From assembly GCA_963829085.1 (NCBI GenBank), contig CAWHHJ010000024.1, forward strand, positions 1 to 64,000: DNA of 64,000 nt. The letters are read 5' to 3'. This document shows, piece after piece, positions 37,829-48,130 of this stretch. A program made the position numbers and the translations under genes. Positions within the stretch are counted from its first letter, which is position 1; each line of letters opens with the position of its first letter. Under the pieces are notes generated by a model that was not told where the DNA came from, searched no databases, and saw only the letters and a list, made by a program, of their open reading frames with translations. Origin of the DNA: PALSA-1004 sp963829085 (lineage in GTDB: Bacteria > Pseudomonadota > Gammaproteobacteria > Burkholderiales > SG8-41).

Positions 37829-38635
37829 TCAAGCGGTCAGGGGCACGCTCTTCACAACGACGTGGCTCGAGAGGCGGCGCGTAATGTCGCGCCGCACCTG
37901 ATTGAAGTCGATGGCGGACACTTCGCGCGGACGTGCGAGCTTGATGCGCGCATCGTGCTCGATGCGCCCCGGTCCCGCCGTCATCACCACGACGCGGTCC
38001 GAGAGCACGACGGCTTCTTCGACGGAGTGCGTGACAAAAATGACCGTGACCTTGGTGCGCTCCCAGATCTCGAGCAATTCCTGCTGCAGCTTTTCGCGCG
38101 TCAGCGCGTCGAGCGCGCCGAACGGCTCGTCCATCAGCAATACTTCGCAGTCGTTCGCCAGCACCCGCGCGATGGCAACGCGCTGCTTCATGCCGCCCGA
38201 CAACTGACTGGGGTAATAGTCGGCAAACTTCGTGAGTCCCACCATCTCGGTGTAGCGGGTAGCGATTTCGTCGAGCTTGTCTTTCGGCAGACCGCGCTGC
38301 CTGGGACCGAAACCGATGTTCTCTTTAACGGTAAGCCAGGGAAAAAGTGCGAAGTCCTGAAACACCATGCCCCGCTCCGGGCCCGGCGCGGTGATCGGCG
38401 CGCCATACATTTCCACTGTGCCCGCCGACGCCGTCTCGAAGCCTGCAATGATTCTAAGCAAGGTCGATTTGCCGCACCCTGACGCGCCGATCAGACACAC
38501 GAACTCACCCTTGCTGATCGTAAGATTGACGTCGCGCAGCGCCTCTACCGTTTGCTCGCCGATAACGAAACGCTTGCTCAGACCTTTGACGGCGAGCGTC
38601 GGGCGCGCGCTGCGATGCATTCCCGCGTCAGGCAT
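37829..38635 (-). CDS. ABC transporter ATP-binding protein, NitT/TauT (SsuB/TauB-like)
   Basis: 268 residues from the ATG at 38635, which overlaps the permease end by eight bases. Walker A GASGCGKSTLL, Q-loop VFQDFALFPW, signature LSGGMKQRVAIAR, Walker B VLLMDEPFGALD and H-loop VTHSVEEAVVLSD with the histidine kept. All catalytic parts are present, unlike the paired ATPases at 15.5-18 kb. With one permease it should work as a homodimer. The open frame extends 26 codons further upstream without a ribosome site. Confidence 0.92.
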   Translation of the reverse strand: MPDAGMHRSARPTLAVKGLSKRFVIGEQTVEALRDVNLTISKGEFVCLIGASGCGKSTLLRIIAGFETASAGTVEMYGAPITAPGPERGMVFQDFALFPWLTVKENIGFGPRQRGLPKDKLDEIATRYTEMVGLTKFADYYPSQLSGGMKQRVAIARVLANDCEVLLMDEPFGALDALTREKLQQELLEIWERTKVTVIFVTHSVEEAVVLSDRVVVMTAGPGRIEHDARIKLARPREVSAIDFNQVRRDITRRLSSHVVVKSVPLTA

Positions 38636-39458
38636 GATGCTGCGGGCTCCATGCAAGCAACCGGTTATTGATCGCAACGATGATGCGATCCGAAAAGAAG
38701 CCGGCGAGTCCAATGACGATCATGCCGGAAATCACCAGGTCGGTGCGCGACAAGGTGCGGCCATCCATGATCACCGCGCCGAGACCTTGCGGAACGCCGG
38801 TCATTTCGCCGACAACAATCAGTATCCATGCGAAACCGTGACCGAGACGCAATCCATTGAAAATCGACGGCGTAGCGGCCGGCAATACGACCTGGCGGAA
38901 CAACGAAGAGCCGTTGCAACCGAGCATTGATGCTGCTTCAAAGAGCTTGTGATCAACCGACCGGACACCGAAAGTCGTATTGAGGACGATAGGGAAAAAG
39001 GCGCCGAGAAAGACCAGGAATATCGCTGCGTTCGGTCCCAGGCCGAAAAATATCATCGACAACGGCAGCCACGCGGTAACCGGCACCGGGCGCAGCATCT
39101 GCAGTGTCGGATCGATCAGATCGCGGATGAAACGGATGCGGCCGATCAGCAGCCCGAGCGGAATGCCGACAAGCGCCGCGGCGAAAAAGCCGCCGTAAAC
39201 GCGCTGCACCGATTTCCAGAAATGAATGTGGATCGTCTTGCTGAATGCGTCATCATAGATGCCGCCAAACGTGAAGTCGTACAACATGATGCCGACATCC
39301 CGAGGCAGCGGTATCAGCCGCGTGCCGGTTAAACGAACGCATATATCCCACGCCGCAACGAGTGCGATCGGCACGAGGACCGGCGTTAGCCATCGTTTGA
39401 TTGTCGACCAGCGCGCGGAAGGCGCCCGTTTCGCTGGCGCTTCGCTAACGGCTTCCAT
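38628..39458 (-). CDS. ABC transporter permease, NitT/TauT (SsuC-like)
   Basis: 276 residues with about six membrane helices (LVPIALVAAWDICVRLTG; VYGGFFAAALVGIPLGLLIGRI; FLVFLGAFFPIVLNTTFG). EAA loop: SMLGCNGSSLFRQVVLPAATP. The last helix region (VISGMIVIGLAGFFSDRIIVAI) and an RLLAWSP tail are standard for SsuC/TauC. It sits between the binding protein (22 bases upstream) and the ATPase (overlap of 8 bases). Confidence 0.92.
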   Translation of the reverse strand: MEAVSEAPAKRAPSARWSTIKRWLTPVLVPIALVAAWDICVRLTGTRLIPLPRDVGIMLYDFTFGGIYDDAFSKTIHIHFWKSVQRVYGGFFAAALVGIPLGLLIGRIRFIRDLIDPTLQMLRPVPVTAWLPLSMIFFGLGPNAAIFLVFLGAFFPIVLNTTFGVRSVDHKLFEAASMLGCNGSSLFRQVVLPAATPSIFNGLRLGHGFAWILIVVGEMTGVPQGLGAVIMDGRTLSRTDLVISGMIVIGLAGFFSDRIIVAINNRLLAWSPQHHA

Positions 39459-39479
39459 GATGGCTTTAGGCGGGCCGGC

Positions 39480-40439
39480 TTACTTAGTCTTTGCGAGGTC
39501 GTTTACGAAGCTTGTATTAATGAACTTCGCATAGTCGGGCAACTGGCGTATCTGTTTCTTGTCGAGCATTTCCGAGCCGTAATACTTCGCGCGCTTCACC
39601 CAGTCTTCATCGGTATTCCATGTGAGCTCGACGTTCGGCGCGGCGATTTCAATGGTGGGTCGCGGCTGACCAAGCTTCTGCGTCGCCATGTCGACAAAGG
39701 CAGCGCGGTTACTCATCGCATACTCAGTGGCTTTACGATGAATAGTCAGGAAGACTTTAACGAGCTCCGCGTTTTCCTTGATCATCAGCTCATGCGTAGT
39801 CATGACCATGTTCACCGAACCGGTCGGTGTGCTGTAGGGAAATTCCACGATCCTGCCGACACCCTTCGCGACGCTGATCGATGGTCCGGGCTCGGCGCCC
39901 ACATAGGCGTCGATGTCGCCCCGCTCAAGCGCGGCGGGCATATCGCTGAAAGAAACGCGTATCGGCTGCACGTCCTTGATCGACATCCCTTCCATCTTAA
40001 GACGGTCGAGGATCACCACTTCCTGCGTCGATCCGGGCAATATCGCAATCTTTTTGCCGGCAAGCTCCTTGATCGACTTGATATCCGATTTCGCGCCCGC
40101 TACCACCGCCATGCCGCGATTACACTGCGCGCCAATGATGACCACCGGCTCGCCCGCCGCACCGCCTAACGTAGCTGCCGCGAGCCCGTATGTTCCGAAA
40201 TCCACCGACCGCGTAACCACGGCATTTTTTCCGTCCGTCGGTGTTTCATACGGGATGACCTCGATCTTGTATCCCGGCGGCGTGAACTTCTCGTAGAAGT
40301 ACGGCGTGATAGCGTGAATCAGCTTCAGCGTGCCGACCTTGATCACGCGATCGGCGGAAAAAGCCGGCGTCGTCCATGCGATAGCTGCCGCCATCAGACC
40401 AACCAGCCACCAGCAACACTTTCCTGTCCGGTCGCTCAT
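39480..40439 (-). CDS. ABC transporter substrate-binding protein, NitT/TauT (SsuA-like)
   Basis: 319 residues: leader ending AAAIAWTTPAFSADRVIKVG, then PYFYEKFTPPGYKIEVIPYETPTDGKNAVVTRSVDFGTYGLAA, GAKSDIKSIKELAGKKIAILPGSTQEVVILDRLK, and MPAALERGDIDAYVGAEPGPSISVAKG. This matches SsuA/TauA-type binding proteins. The start at 40439 follows GGAGCGAGGC; an ATG four codons earlier is in frame. With the permease and the ATPase it forms a complete importer, probably for a sulfonate or similar acid. Confidence 0.9.
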   Translation of the reverse strand: MSDRTGKCCWWLVGLMAAAIAWTTPAFSADRVIKVGTLKLIHAITPYFYEKFTPPGYKIEVIPYETPTDGKNAVVTRSVDFGTYGLAAATLGGAAGEPVVIIGAQCNRGMAVVAGAKSDIKSIKELAGKKIAILPGSTQEVVILDRLKMEGMSIKDVQPIRVSFSDMPAALERGDIDAYVGAEPGPSISVAKGVGRIVEFPYSTPTGSVNMVMTTHELMIKENAELVKVFLTIHRKATEYAMSNRAAFVDMATQKLGQPRPTIEIAAPNVELTWNTDEDWVKRAKYYGSEMLDKKQIRQLPDYAKFINTSFVNDLAKTK

Positions 40440-40616
40440 GCCTCGCTCCATCGTTTCGCGTCAACGCGACGCACGAGCAGTGGTATCAGCAAGGGCTATG
40501 CCATCGATTACACGGGGTCAGCAGGCCGTCTTTGGTTGGTGATGCGTCGATGGCGCACTTGATTGGTGCCCGACGCGATTCTTCGCACTGCGCCGGTGCG
40601 GCGCCGCAATCGCTGA

Positions 40617-41441
40617 TTAAGTCTTGATGAGCTCGACTAATAGATGCGTGAGCTGGCCCGCAGGGCTCGCCAATTCCTCGAGTATGGTGAAGTGATTGTG
40701 CCCGGGCATCGATTCGAGCCGGCCGGGCATGCCCGCAGCGCTACGCGCGCTTGCATAGGTTGTCGATTGTCTTTGCAACTCAGGAAGTTCTGCTTCGCCA
40801 TAAGTAATCAGCAGCGGCTTGGAGCTTTGCGTCGGCTGCAGCAATGGACTGAGGGATCGCACGTCGGCATCGCTGAGTTGAAGCTTGTCATTCACATAAC
40901 AGCGCTGAATCGGCGTGAGATCGTAGATACCGCTGATAGCGAGACCGCCTTTCACGGCATGATGCGTCAATGACATGGCCGTCAGGTGGCCGCCCGCCGA
41001 CCATCCGGACACGAACACGCGATCAGGATCACCGCCATATCCAGCCGCGTGCGATGTGACCCACGAAAGAGCCGCATTCACTTCATCGCAAATGCCGGCA
41101 AGACCGATCGCAGGTGCAAGCGTATAACCGACGAGCGCAACGTGGATGCCGTGCGCAAGCGGACCACGTGCGAGAAAGCTGAAGTTTTCTTTGGCGCGCA
41201 TCTGCCAGTAGCCGCCGTGAATGAATACAAGAACGGGACCCGGGCAGGCCGCAGGAAAATAATCGATCCGATTGCGCTCCGCCGGTCCATAGCGCAAATC
41301 GAGATGGCGGTTGTGCTCAGCGCGCACGCCGTCGCTCCGCTTTTGGAAATCAGCGAGCAGCTCGCCGCTGTTCGTGACAGCGGCGCTGTTGTTGTACGCT
41401 GCGTCGAGTGCTACGCGGTCCATGCCGCGATACAAAGTCAT
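40617..41441 (-). CDS. Alpha/beta hydrolase (BD-FAE/kynurenine-formamidase-like)
   Basis: 274 residues from the ATG at 41441, preceded by GAGGCGGG. FIHGGYWQMRAKENFSFLARG is the HGGYW oxyanion-hole motif. VFVSGWSAGGHLTAM carries the nucleophile serine. The acid and histidine are likely in LLITYGEAELPE and MPGHNHFTILEELA. The HGGYW-type group includes arylformamidases and small carboxylesterases. No signal peptide. It is divergent from the allophanate-hydrolase gene, whose start lies 140 bases away. Confidence 0.85.
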   Translation of the reverse strand: MTLYRGMDRVALDAAYNNSAAVTNSGELLADFQKRSDGVRAEHNRHLDLRYGPAERNRIDYFPAACPGPVLVFIHGGYWQMRAKENFSFLARGPLAHGIHVALVGYTLAPAIGLAGICDEVNAALSWVTSHAAGYGGDPDRVFVSGWSAGGHLTAMSLTHHAVKGGLAISGIYDLTPIQRCYVNDKLQLSDADVRSLSPLLQPTQSSKPLLITYGEAELPELQRQSTTYASARSAAGMPGRLESMPGHNHFTILEELASPAGQLTHLLVELIKT

Positions 41442-41580
41442 TCCCGCCTCTGCGCAAGGCGACAGAACAACGCCCGGGTTTCGCTCATCTGCTTTGCTAA
41501 AAGTTGAATCAATCCCGCATGCATCCGCACATGGCACACGCATTGCATTATTGCACTCATTCGTGCGATAAGTGCGAGCC

Positions 41581-43386
41581 ATGCCGATACCATACTCGTT
41601 GAATCTATCTGAGCTGCGGGAGGGTCTGCGCAGCGCTGCGCTTACACCGACGCAAATCGCGCGCGATGCACTTGACGCAGCAAGTGAAGGCGATCGCCAC
41701 CATGCGTGGATACATCGAATTCGCGCCGGAAGTGGTGATGGCGCACGCGTCGGGTCTCGAGCACGACGCCAACGCGCTTACGTTGCCGTTGTACGGTGTG
41801 CCGTTCGCAATCAAAGACAACATCGATGTCGCGGCTCATCCCACTACCGCAGCGTGTCCCGCATTTAGCTACACGCCGGACCAGTCTGCGACCGTTGTGC
41901 AAAAGCTCGTCGCCGCCGGCGCCATGCTGATCGGCAAAACGAACCTCGATCAGTTCGCGACCGGGCTCGTCGGCACGCGTTCGCCTTATGGGCCGTGTTC
42001 GAACCCCTTTGATGACCGGTATATTGCGGGCGGATCGAGCTCAGGCTCGGCCCTCGCCGTCGCGCTCAATCTAGTGAGCTTTGCACTGGGTACCGGATAC
42101 CGCCGGCTCCGGGCGCGTCCCTGCGGGGTTCAACAACATCGTTGGACTAAAGCCGACTCGCGGTGTAATGAGCACAGCCGGTGTCGTGCCGGCGTGCCGC
42201 ACGCTCGACTGCGTATCGATTTTTGCGAATACCTGCAGCGACGCCTGGGACGTCTTCAATGTCGCTCGCGGCCATGATCGCTCGGATCCATATTCACGTC
42301 ACTGGCATCCGTCGATTCATCTGCCGCCAACAGGATTGAGTTGCGGGGTGCCCCGTTCGTCGCAGCTTGATTTCTGCGGTGATGCAAATGCGGCAGCAAT
42401 GTTTGAACGCGGCGTCAGGCTCCTGGAACACAGCGGCGCCAACATTGTCGAGATCGATTTCTCGGCGTTCAGTGACACGGCGGCACTGCTCTACCAGGGA
42501 CCATGGGTCGCCGAGCGACTTGCGGCCATTGAGCCATTCTTCGGCACCCATCAGACGGATATGTTCCCAGTAACGCGGGAGATCACAGCGGGGGGCAGCC
42601 GTTATTCGGCAGTCGAGGCCTTCGAAGCCGCGTATCGGTCTACAGGGGCTCAAGCAACGGGCATTGGACGAATTTGCGAACATCGACCTGATGGCGGTCC
42701 CCACGGCGCCGACCATATACACGGTCGAGCAAATACAAGCCGACCCGATTACGCTCAATTCGAAGCTGGGTCTATATACGAACTTCGTGAACCTGCTCGA
42801 TCTTGCGGCGATCGCGGTGCCGGTCGGCATGCGCAAGGATGGTTTGCCATCCGGGCTCACGCTCATAGGCCCAGCGTTCAGCGAACCGATGCTGTGTTCG
42901 CTTGGCGCCAAACTGCATCGCTCGAGCGGCGTCAAACTCGGCGCTACTGAGTTTGCGTTGCCGGCAGCGACCACGGAATTTCAGGACAGCAGCGGAAACG
43001 CGCATATCACAATCGCTGTCGTCGGCGCGCACCTCACGGGCATGCCGCTCAATCACCAACTGACATCACGCGGTGCACGCCTGATCGGACCTGCACGCAC
43101 GGCGGCTCGATATCGCCTATATGTCCTGGAGAATACAACACCGGCGAAGCCCGGCCTCGTGCGCAGCAGTGAGCTGAGCGGTCACGCCATTGACGTTGAG
43201 TTGTGGCGCATGCCGGTCGAAGGTATGGGACTGTTCATGGCGGATATCCCGCCGCCGCTCGCCATCGGCTCCATCGAGCTCGAAGACGGCCGTAAGGTGC
43301 ATGGCTTCGTTTGCGAGAGTTATGCGATCGCGGGTGCGCGCGACATCTCCGCGTTCGGCGGCTGGCGCAAGTTCATGAGCGCGTAG
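41581..43386 (+). pseudogene. atzF: Allophanate hydrolase (AtzF-type), three frameshifts
   Basis: The amidase domain begins MPIPYSLNLSELREG, with VPFAIKDNIDVA (catalytic lysine) and GGSSSGSALAVALNLVSFALGT (Ser-cisSer-Lys signature), then DTAGSGRVPAGFNNIVGLKPTRG. The last 120 residues (ITIAVVGAHLTGMPLN to DISAFGGWRKFM) are the AtzF C-terminal domain. Frame changes occur near 41722, 42095 and 42640; each is repaired by a one-base change, the last giving YRLQGLKQRALDEFAN. It would split allophanate to ammonia and CO2. No urea carboxylase or cyanuric-acid genes are in the window. Stop lies close to the converging DUF4387 gene. Confidence 0.88.
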
Positions 43387-43390
43387 CGAC

Positions 43391-43711
43391 TCACTCCGGG
43401 ACTTGCAGTCCCAACAGCGGCGCATATTGCTGGGCCCCGAATATGTCGCCGTCCCCGGCGCTGCCGCTGGGACGCAGCCGATACATGGTGAACTTGATGG
43501 CATAGCCCGGATCGTATTCGACGAAATCCGAGATACGCTCAGGTGCGATGCCATACAGTTTTGCCATCGATTCGCGTGTGAGCACGCGCGTGCGCTTGAC
43601 GCGCTCGTAGTTCGCGCTATCCCGGAATATGACGTCGAACGTGATCTTGTCGACGCCCGCGTTCTTGCTGCGGATTGTTTTGGCGAGCTCGCTGAGGCGG
43701 GTGGCAGCCAT
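43391..43711 (-). CDS. DUF4387 family protein (AtuA partner), copy 1
   Basis: 106 residues from the ATG at 43711, which has AAGGAG upstream. Conserved segments: LAKTIRSKNAGVDKITFDVIFRD, SMAKLYGIAPERISDFVEYDPGYAIKFTMYR and QYAPLLGL. It closely resembles the plus-strand copy at 53308. DUF4387 proteins are small proteins found beside AtuA-family (DUF1446) genes, with no proven reaction. It lies 144 bases after the frameshifted AtuA gene in an AT-rich gap, so it may also have its own promoter. Confidence 0.85.
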   Translation of the reverse strand: MAATRLSELAKTIRSKNAGVDKITFDVIFRDSANYERVKRTRVLTRESMAKLYGIAPERISDFVEYDPGYAIKFTMYRLRPSGSAGDGDIFGAQQYAPLLGLQVPE

Positions 43712-43855
43712 CTGAATGCTCCTTGTCATTAAGCGGTCATGCGCGCGATCGTTCATCCGCGCACCGTTGCTTACAATCATCCTCCCGTCGGGCACCCTCG
43801 CCGGAAGGACATATTTCTTGTAATGCGCAATGACGAATATAAAAATGTTTTAGTG

Positions 43856-45221
43856 TTACTTAAACGCGACGTCCACGAGGTGGGTCTTGAATAATTCCAT
43901 GCCGTTACTGACGGCAACCGTGTGGTTGAGCGTCCACCGATACGCCGGACTTGCACGCAACACTTCGTCGAGCGGAAACGCAACCGAGCCGGCGGTGCCC
44001 TTGACATCCGGCAACCTCGCATAAAACATCTGGCGCAAGCCGATCATCGCGACTTCTTCCGCCATGTGGGCGGTCGGGGCGACACCCTGCACGAACACGC
44101 ACAGCTCGTGTCCCGGCTTGTCTCGCAGCGGCTCCAGGTCGCCCATGACGCCATCGCGGCCGTACACGTTGTAGTGGAGCTCGTAGCCCGACTTCGCCAA
44201 ATCGCTCGCTCACTTTGTCTCTCGCCCAGGCAATGACGCGGTCGATGTTAGCGATGGTGTACGGGTCGCGGATGCCGCAGAGGCCGACATAGCGCTCGCC
44301 CACCTTGCCCGAGCCTTCGAGCTTCACCCGCATGACGTCGGCGGGAATGAAGCGCGGACCGGTGATTCGCGTCGTTCGGTCGTCGAACTGCTCATAGCGG
44401 CAATGCGTCATATCGAGCATGCCGCCGGCGACAAATTCCTGGTAAGGGTTCGAGCGCTCGTACATCGCATGGCCGGATACCGAGGCGACCGTGCAGCGCT
44501 GCTCCGGATACATCGCCGTAACCTTGACGTCCTGCTGCGTGATTTCGCCGAGCACGGTTTCTTTGCCTCCATACGGCTCGGCACAGAATGACGCGCATTC
44601 GAGAACTTTGCCGAGGTAATAGGAGAGATTCTCGGGGAACCCGTGGTGAATGGCAGGAGCCGCGAAAACCGCCGCATCAGAACTGCGGCCGCCGATGATC
44701 ACATCCGCCCCTCGTTTCAAGAGGTCGATAAACGGATGCACGCCGGCCATAGCGACGATGCGTTCGGTCGCATCGAGCTCACGCTCGCTCAGCTCCGCGC
44801 GGCCGTCGAGTCCCATCACCTTGTCGCCTGATCGGATTTTTTTACGGATGTACTCGCGATCGACTTCGGAGTAGAAGTAGCCAAGCTTGAACTTTTTGAG
44901 GTTATGTTTGGCGGCGAGCTCGCGAATGATGCGCACGAAAAGGTCGACCCGGCTGTTCGAGCCCGTATCGCCGGACGAACCGATGATCATCGGAGCACCG
45001 GTCTTGCGCGACGCGAGCAGCATGTGTTCGAGGTCGTGGCTCTGCCACGCTTCAGGACTTGTGCAGATGTCGGCGCCGAGCGGCACCGGACCCACGTCGT
45101 CACTTCCGGAATCGGCCGCTATGTAATCGGGTTTGGCTGCAACGCCAATCTCGAAGCTGCCGGTGCGTATGGGCGCGAATCCGAGATGACCGTTGGGGCT
45201 TATGATCTTGAGCGATTGCAT
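43856..45221 (-). pseudogene. AtuA-family (DUF1446) protein, copy 1, one frameshift
   Basis: From the ATG at 45221: KIISPNGHLGFAPIRTGSFE, YIAADSGSDDVGPVPLGADIC, FKLGYFYSEVDREYIRKKI, VAMAGVHPFIDLLKRGADVIIGGRSSDAAVFA and QRCTVASVSGHAMYERSNPY, then at about 44205 the frame changes in a GGG run. Dropping one base gives ERFGEVGYELHYNVYGRDGV, matching KDRYELFFHVFGKNGV of the intact copy at 51828. About 455 residues in all. AtuA is named from acyclic terpene use in Pseudomonas, but the biochemical role is unknown. It is next after the OppF-like ATPase and followed by DUF4387 copy 1. Confidence 0.87.
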
Positions 45222-45240
45222 ATGAAGTCCGCTGAGTTGT

Positions 45241-46254
45241 TTACGGTTTCGTGTACAGGTGACAGGCCACGGCATGCGATGCGCTGCCGTCGACAGTCAC
45301 AGTCTGTGGCACCTGGCTCCTGCAAACCGGCATCACGTGCGGACAGCGTGTGTGGAACCGGCAGCCGGGCGGTGGTCGCAACGGCGAAGCCGGCTCGCCG
45401 TGCGGGCGCTCGCGTGCTTCTCCGGCGACCCGCCGCGCGGCATCGAGCCGGGGCACCGCCGCGAGCAGACTTTTTGTGTAGGGATGCGCCGGCTGGTTGA
45501 GGATTTCCCTTGCTGTGCCCGTCTCAACAATCTCACCGAGATACATGACCGCCATGCGATCGCTCACATAGCCGACGACCGAAAGGTTGTGTCCAATGAA
45601 GAGAAATGTGAGGCCGAAGTCGCGCCGCAGTTCCTGCAGCAGATGCAGTATCTGCGCCTGGATGGACACATCAAGTGCCGACACCGGCTCATCGCAGACA
45701 ACAAATTCCGGCTTGACGATCAAAGCCCGGGCAACGCCAATGCGCTGGCGCTGCCCGCCCGAGAACTGATGTGGAAAGCGGTTGAGGTGCGCGCTTCTCA
45801 AGCCAACGCGCTCGAGCATGGCAGCGACCTCGTCGCGGGCCTGGCGGCGCGAAGCGCGCATGTGTATGCGCAGAGGCAGACCGACGATCTGCTCGACCGT
45901 CTGTCGCGGATTGAGCGACGCATACGGATCCTGAAAAATAATTTGCATGCGCCGCCGCATACGCTTCAGTTGCTGGCCAGCGGCAGACGTAACGTCCTCG
46001 CCATCGAATACGATCCGACCGCCGTCCGCCGCTTGCAGTTGCAGCAGCACCCGGGCCAAAGTGCTTTTACCGCAGCCGCTCTCGCCGATGAGGCCGAGCG
46101 TCTCGCCGCGCGCGATGCTGAAGCTCACTGCATTGAGTGCCTGCACCCGGAAGTCGCTGTGCACCATCCAGCGCGCGAACAGACCTTTGCGCGTGTCGAA
46201 CGTTTTCGATAGGCCGCGTGCTTCGATCAGCGGTCCAGTCGTGTGCACGCTCAT
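45241..46254 (-). CDS. ABC transporter ATP-binding protein, OppF/DppF type
   Basis: 337 residues from the ATG at 46254 (ATGA overlap with OppD-like stop). GESGCGKSTLARVLLQLQ is Walker A, FSGGQRQRIGVARAL the signature, FVVCDEPVSALD Walker B and FIGHNLSVVGYVSDR the H-loop. The Opp/Dpp C-terminal extension HPYTKSLLAAVPRLD and GCRFHTRCPHVMPVC is present; the latter's cysteines suit an iron-sulfur or metal cluster known in DppD/F proteins. Fifth gene of the operon SBP-permease-permease-OppD-OppF, then AtuA copy 1. Confidence 0.92.
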   Translation of the reverse strand: MSVHTTGPLIEARGLSKTFDTRKGLFARWMVHSDFRVQALNAVSFSIARGETLGLIGESGCGKSTLARVLLQLQAADGGRIVFDGEDVTSAAGQQLKRMRRRMQIIFQDPYASLNPRQTVEQIVGLPLRIHMRASRRQARDEVAAMLERVGLRSAHLNRFPHQFSGGQRQRIGVARALIVKPEFVVCDEPVSALDVSIQAQILHLLQELRRDFGLTFLFIGHNLSVVGYVSDRMAVMYLGEIVETGTAREILNQPAHPYTKSLLAAVPRLDAARRVAGEARERPHGEPASPLRPPPGCRFHTRCPHVMPVCRSQVPQTVTVDGSASHAVACHLYTKP

Positions 46255-47237
46255 TGTTTTTCGTCCGCACGCACGCAACGCGCCTGCCGCCCGGCACCGA
46301 GATCACGCATTTCGATCCGTGCATGGCAACGTGCCTCCGCCAACTGACAGCGGCTCGCGAAACGGCACTCATCCCCAAGGCCAACGAGCTCAGGCACCTG
46401 TCCTTCAATGGGCGTTATACGATGGTCGCGATCGGAAAGCCGGGGTATCGAGCCGATCAAGCCGCGCGTATAAGGATGGCGCGGATTGGCGATGACGTCG
46501 CGCGTCGGACCGGTCTCGACAACCTGACCCGCATACATGACGACAACGCGATCGCAGTACTCGGCGACGACGCCGAGATCATGCGTGATGAGGACCACCG
46601 TCATGCCCAATTTGCTGCGCAGGTCCGCCAGCAAATCGAGCACCTGAGCCTGAATCGTCACGTCGAGCGCGCTGGTCGGCTCATCCGCGATCAGGAGTCG
46701 CGGCCGGCATGCGAGAGCGATTGCAAGCATGATGCGCTGGCGCATGCCGCCGGAAAATTCATGCGGATACTGCTTCAAGCGCGCTGCCGGCTCGGGAATG
46801 CCCACCAGCGACATAATCTCGAGCGCCTGGCCGTGGTGATCGCCGCGCTCCGCATGCTCTTTCAGTGTCTCGAGGATTTGAGCGCCGACTGTCAGCGCAG
46901 GGTTAAGACACGTCAGTGCATCCTGCAGCGTAATCGCAATCTCTTTACCGCGGATGCGGCGCATCGCGTGACGCGGAAGGCCGACCAGGTCGCGTCCCTC
47001 AAAACGAATCGACCCGCCGGCGATTTTGCCGGGCGCGCGCACGAGACCCAACACGCTCGCGAACGTAACACTCTTGCCGGAACCGGATTCGCCGACGATG
47101 CCGAGACATTCGCCGGCTTGAACATCGATGTCGACGCCATCGACGGCTTTGACGAGCCCGACCTGCGTTGGAAAGTGCGTCTGCAGCCCGCGTATGCTAA
47201 GCAGCGGCTCACGTAGAGATCTATCGCTTGCGATCAT
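46251..47237 (-). CDS. ABC transporter ATP-binding protein, OppD/DppD type
   Basis: 328 residues from the ATG at 47237 (ATGA overlap with the permease stop). GESGSGKSVTFASVLGLVR, FSGGMRQRIMLAIALACRPRLLIADEPTSALDVTIQ, ITHDLGVVAEYCDRVVVM and the C-terminal NPRHPYTRGLIGSIPRLS with CRFASRCQLAEARC. The Walker A has the usual KS; signature and H-loop are complete. It pairs with the OppF-like subunit to drive the oligopeptide-type importer. Confidence 0.92.
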   Translation of the reverse strand: MIASDRSLREPLLSIRGLQTHFPTQVGLVKAVDGVDIDVQAGECLGIVGESGSGKSVTFASVLGLVRAPGKIAGGSIRFEGRDLVGLPRHAMRRIRGKEIAITLQDALTCLNPALTVGAQILETLKEHAERGDHHGQALEIMSLVGIPEPAARLKQYPHEFSGGMRQRIMLAIALACRPRLLIADEPTSALDVTIQAQVLDLLADLRSKLGMTVVLITHDLGVVAEYCDRVVVMYAGQVVETGPTRDVIANPRHPYTRGLIGSIPRLSDRDHRITPIEGQVPELVGLGDECRFASRCQLAEARCHARIEMRDLGAGRQARCVRADEKQ

Positions 47238-48130
47238 TGGCGCAATCTCGGATCGAATGCATCGCGCAAACCCTGACTCGCGATGTTGATCGCGAGCACC
47301 AGAACGAAGATCGCAACGCCCGGCAACGTGCTGACCCACCACGCTTCGAGAAGATGCGCGCGCCCGTCAGCGACCATCGACCCCCATGATGCGAGCGGCG
47401 ACTGCACGCCAAGCCCCAGGAACGACAGGCTCGCTTCGAGAATGATGATGGTCGCCATGCGCGTTGTCGCCACGACGATCAACGGCGACAAAATGTTCGG
47501 CAGAATTTCCCGCAGCATGATGTGACTGCGGGAAGCACCGACCGCGCGCGCCGCTTCGACGTATTCGAGCTCCCGCGCCGCCAGCGTCTCACCGCGGATG
47601 ACGCGGCACGAAATCGTCCATTCCTTATAGGCGAGCGCGAGAATAATGTTCTGCAGTCCGGGGCCCATCATGCCCATGAGGCCGATCGCAAATATCAAGT
47701 AGGGAAATCCGAGCAGCACGTCGACCACGCGCGAAATCACCGCATCGACGACGCCGCCGAAATATCCTGCCGCCAGTCCGGCCAGCATGCCGACGAACGT
47801 GGCGATGAGCACGACAGCAACACCGATCAGGATTGAGATGCGTGCGCCGTAAATCATTCTCGACAGGATGTCACGGCCAAGCGTGTCGCAGCCGAGCATG
47901 TACGACCAGTCGCCGCCTTCCATCCAGGCGGGTGGCTGCAGCCTGCGCAGCAGATCTGTGTCGTATGGATCGTGCGGCGCCACCCATGGCGCAAAAATAG
48001 CGACCAGCACAAAAAGCACGACCGCGACGGCAGCGGCGAGCGCCAGATGATCGCGCCGGAATTTGCGCAGGTTTATGCGCAGGATCGAGTCGCTTGCGGG
48101 CACCGGCGGCGCAAACGTTGCGACAGTCAT
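47234..48130 (-). CDS. ABC transporter permease, DppC/OppC type
   Basis: 298 residues, with about six membrane helices. N-terminal RINLRKFRRDHLALAAAVAVVLFVLVAIFAPWVAPHDPYDTD is the typical DppC opening. The EAA loop is AARAVGASRSHIMLREILPNILSP. GLGVQSPLASWGSMVADGRAHL is the conserved C-terminal block. It overlaps the DppB-like gene by four bases and the OppD-like gene by four bases, a tight operon. Confidence 0.93.
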   Translation of the reverse strand: MTVATFAPPVPASDSILRINLRKFRRDHLALAAAVAVVLFVLVAIFAPWVAPHDPYDTDLLRRLQPPAWMEGGDWSYMLGCDTLGRDILSRMIYGARISILIGVAVVLIATFVGMLAGLAAGYFGGVVDAVISRVVDVLLGFPYLIFAIGLMGMMGPGLQNIILALAYKEWTISCRVIRGETLAARELEYVEAARAVGASRSHIMLREILPNILSPLIVVATTRMATIIILEASLSFLGLGVQSPLASWGSMVADGRAHLLEAWWVSTLPGVAIFVLVLAINIASQGLRDAFDPRLRQ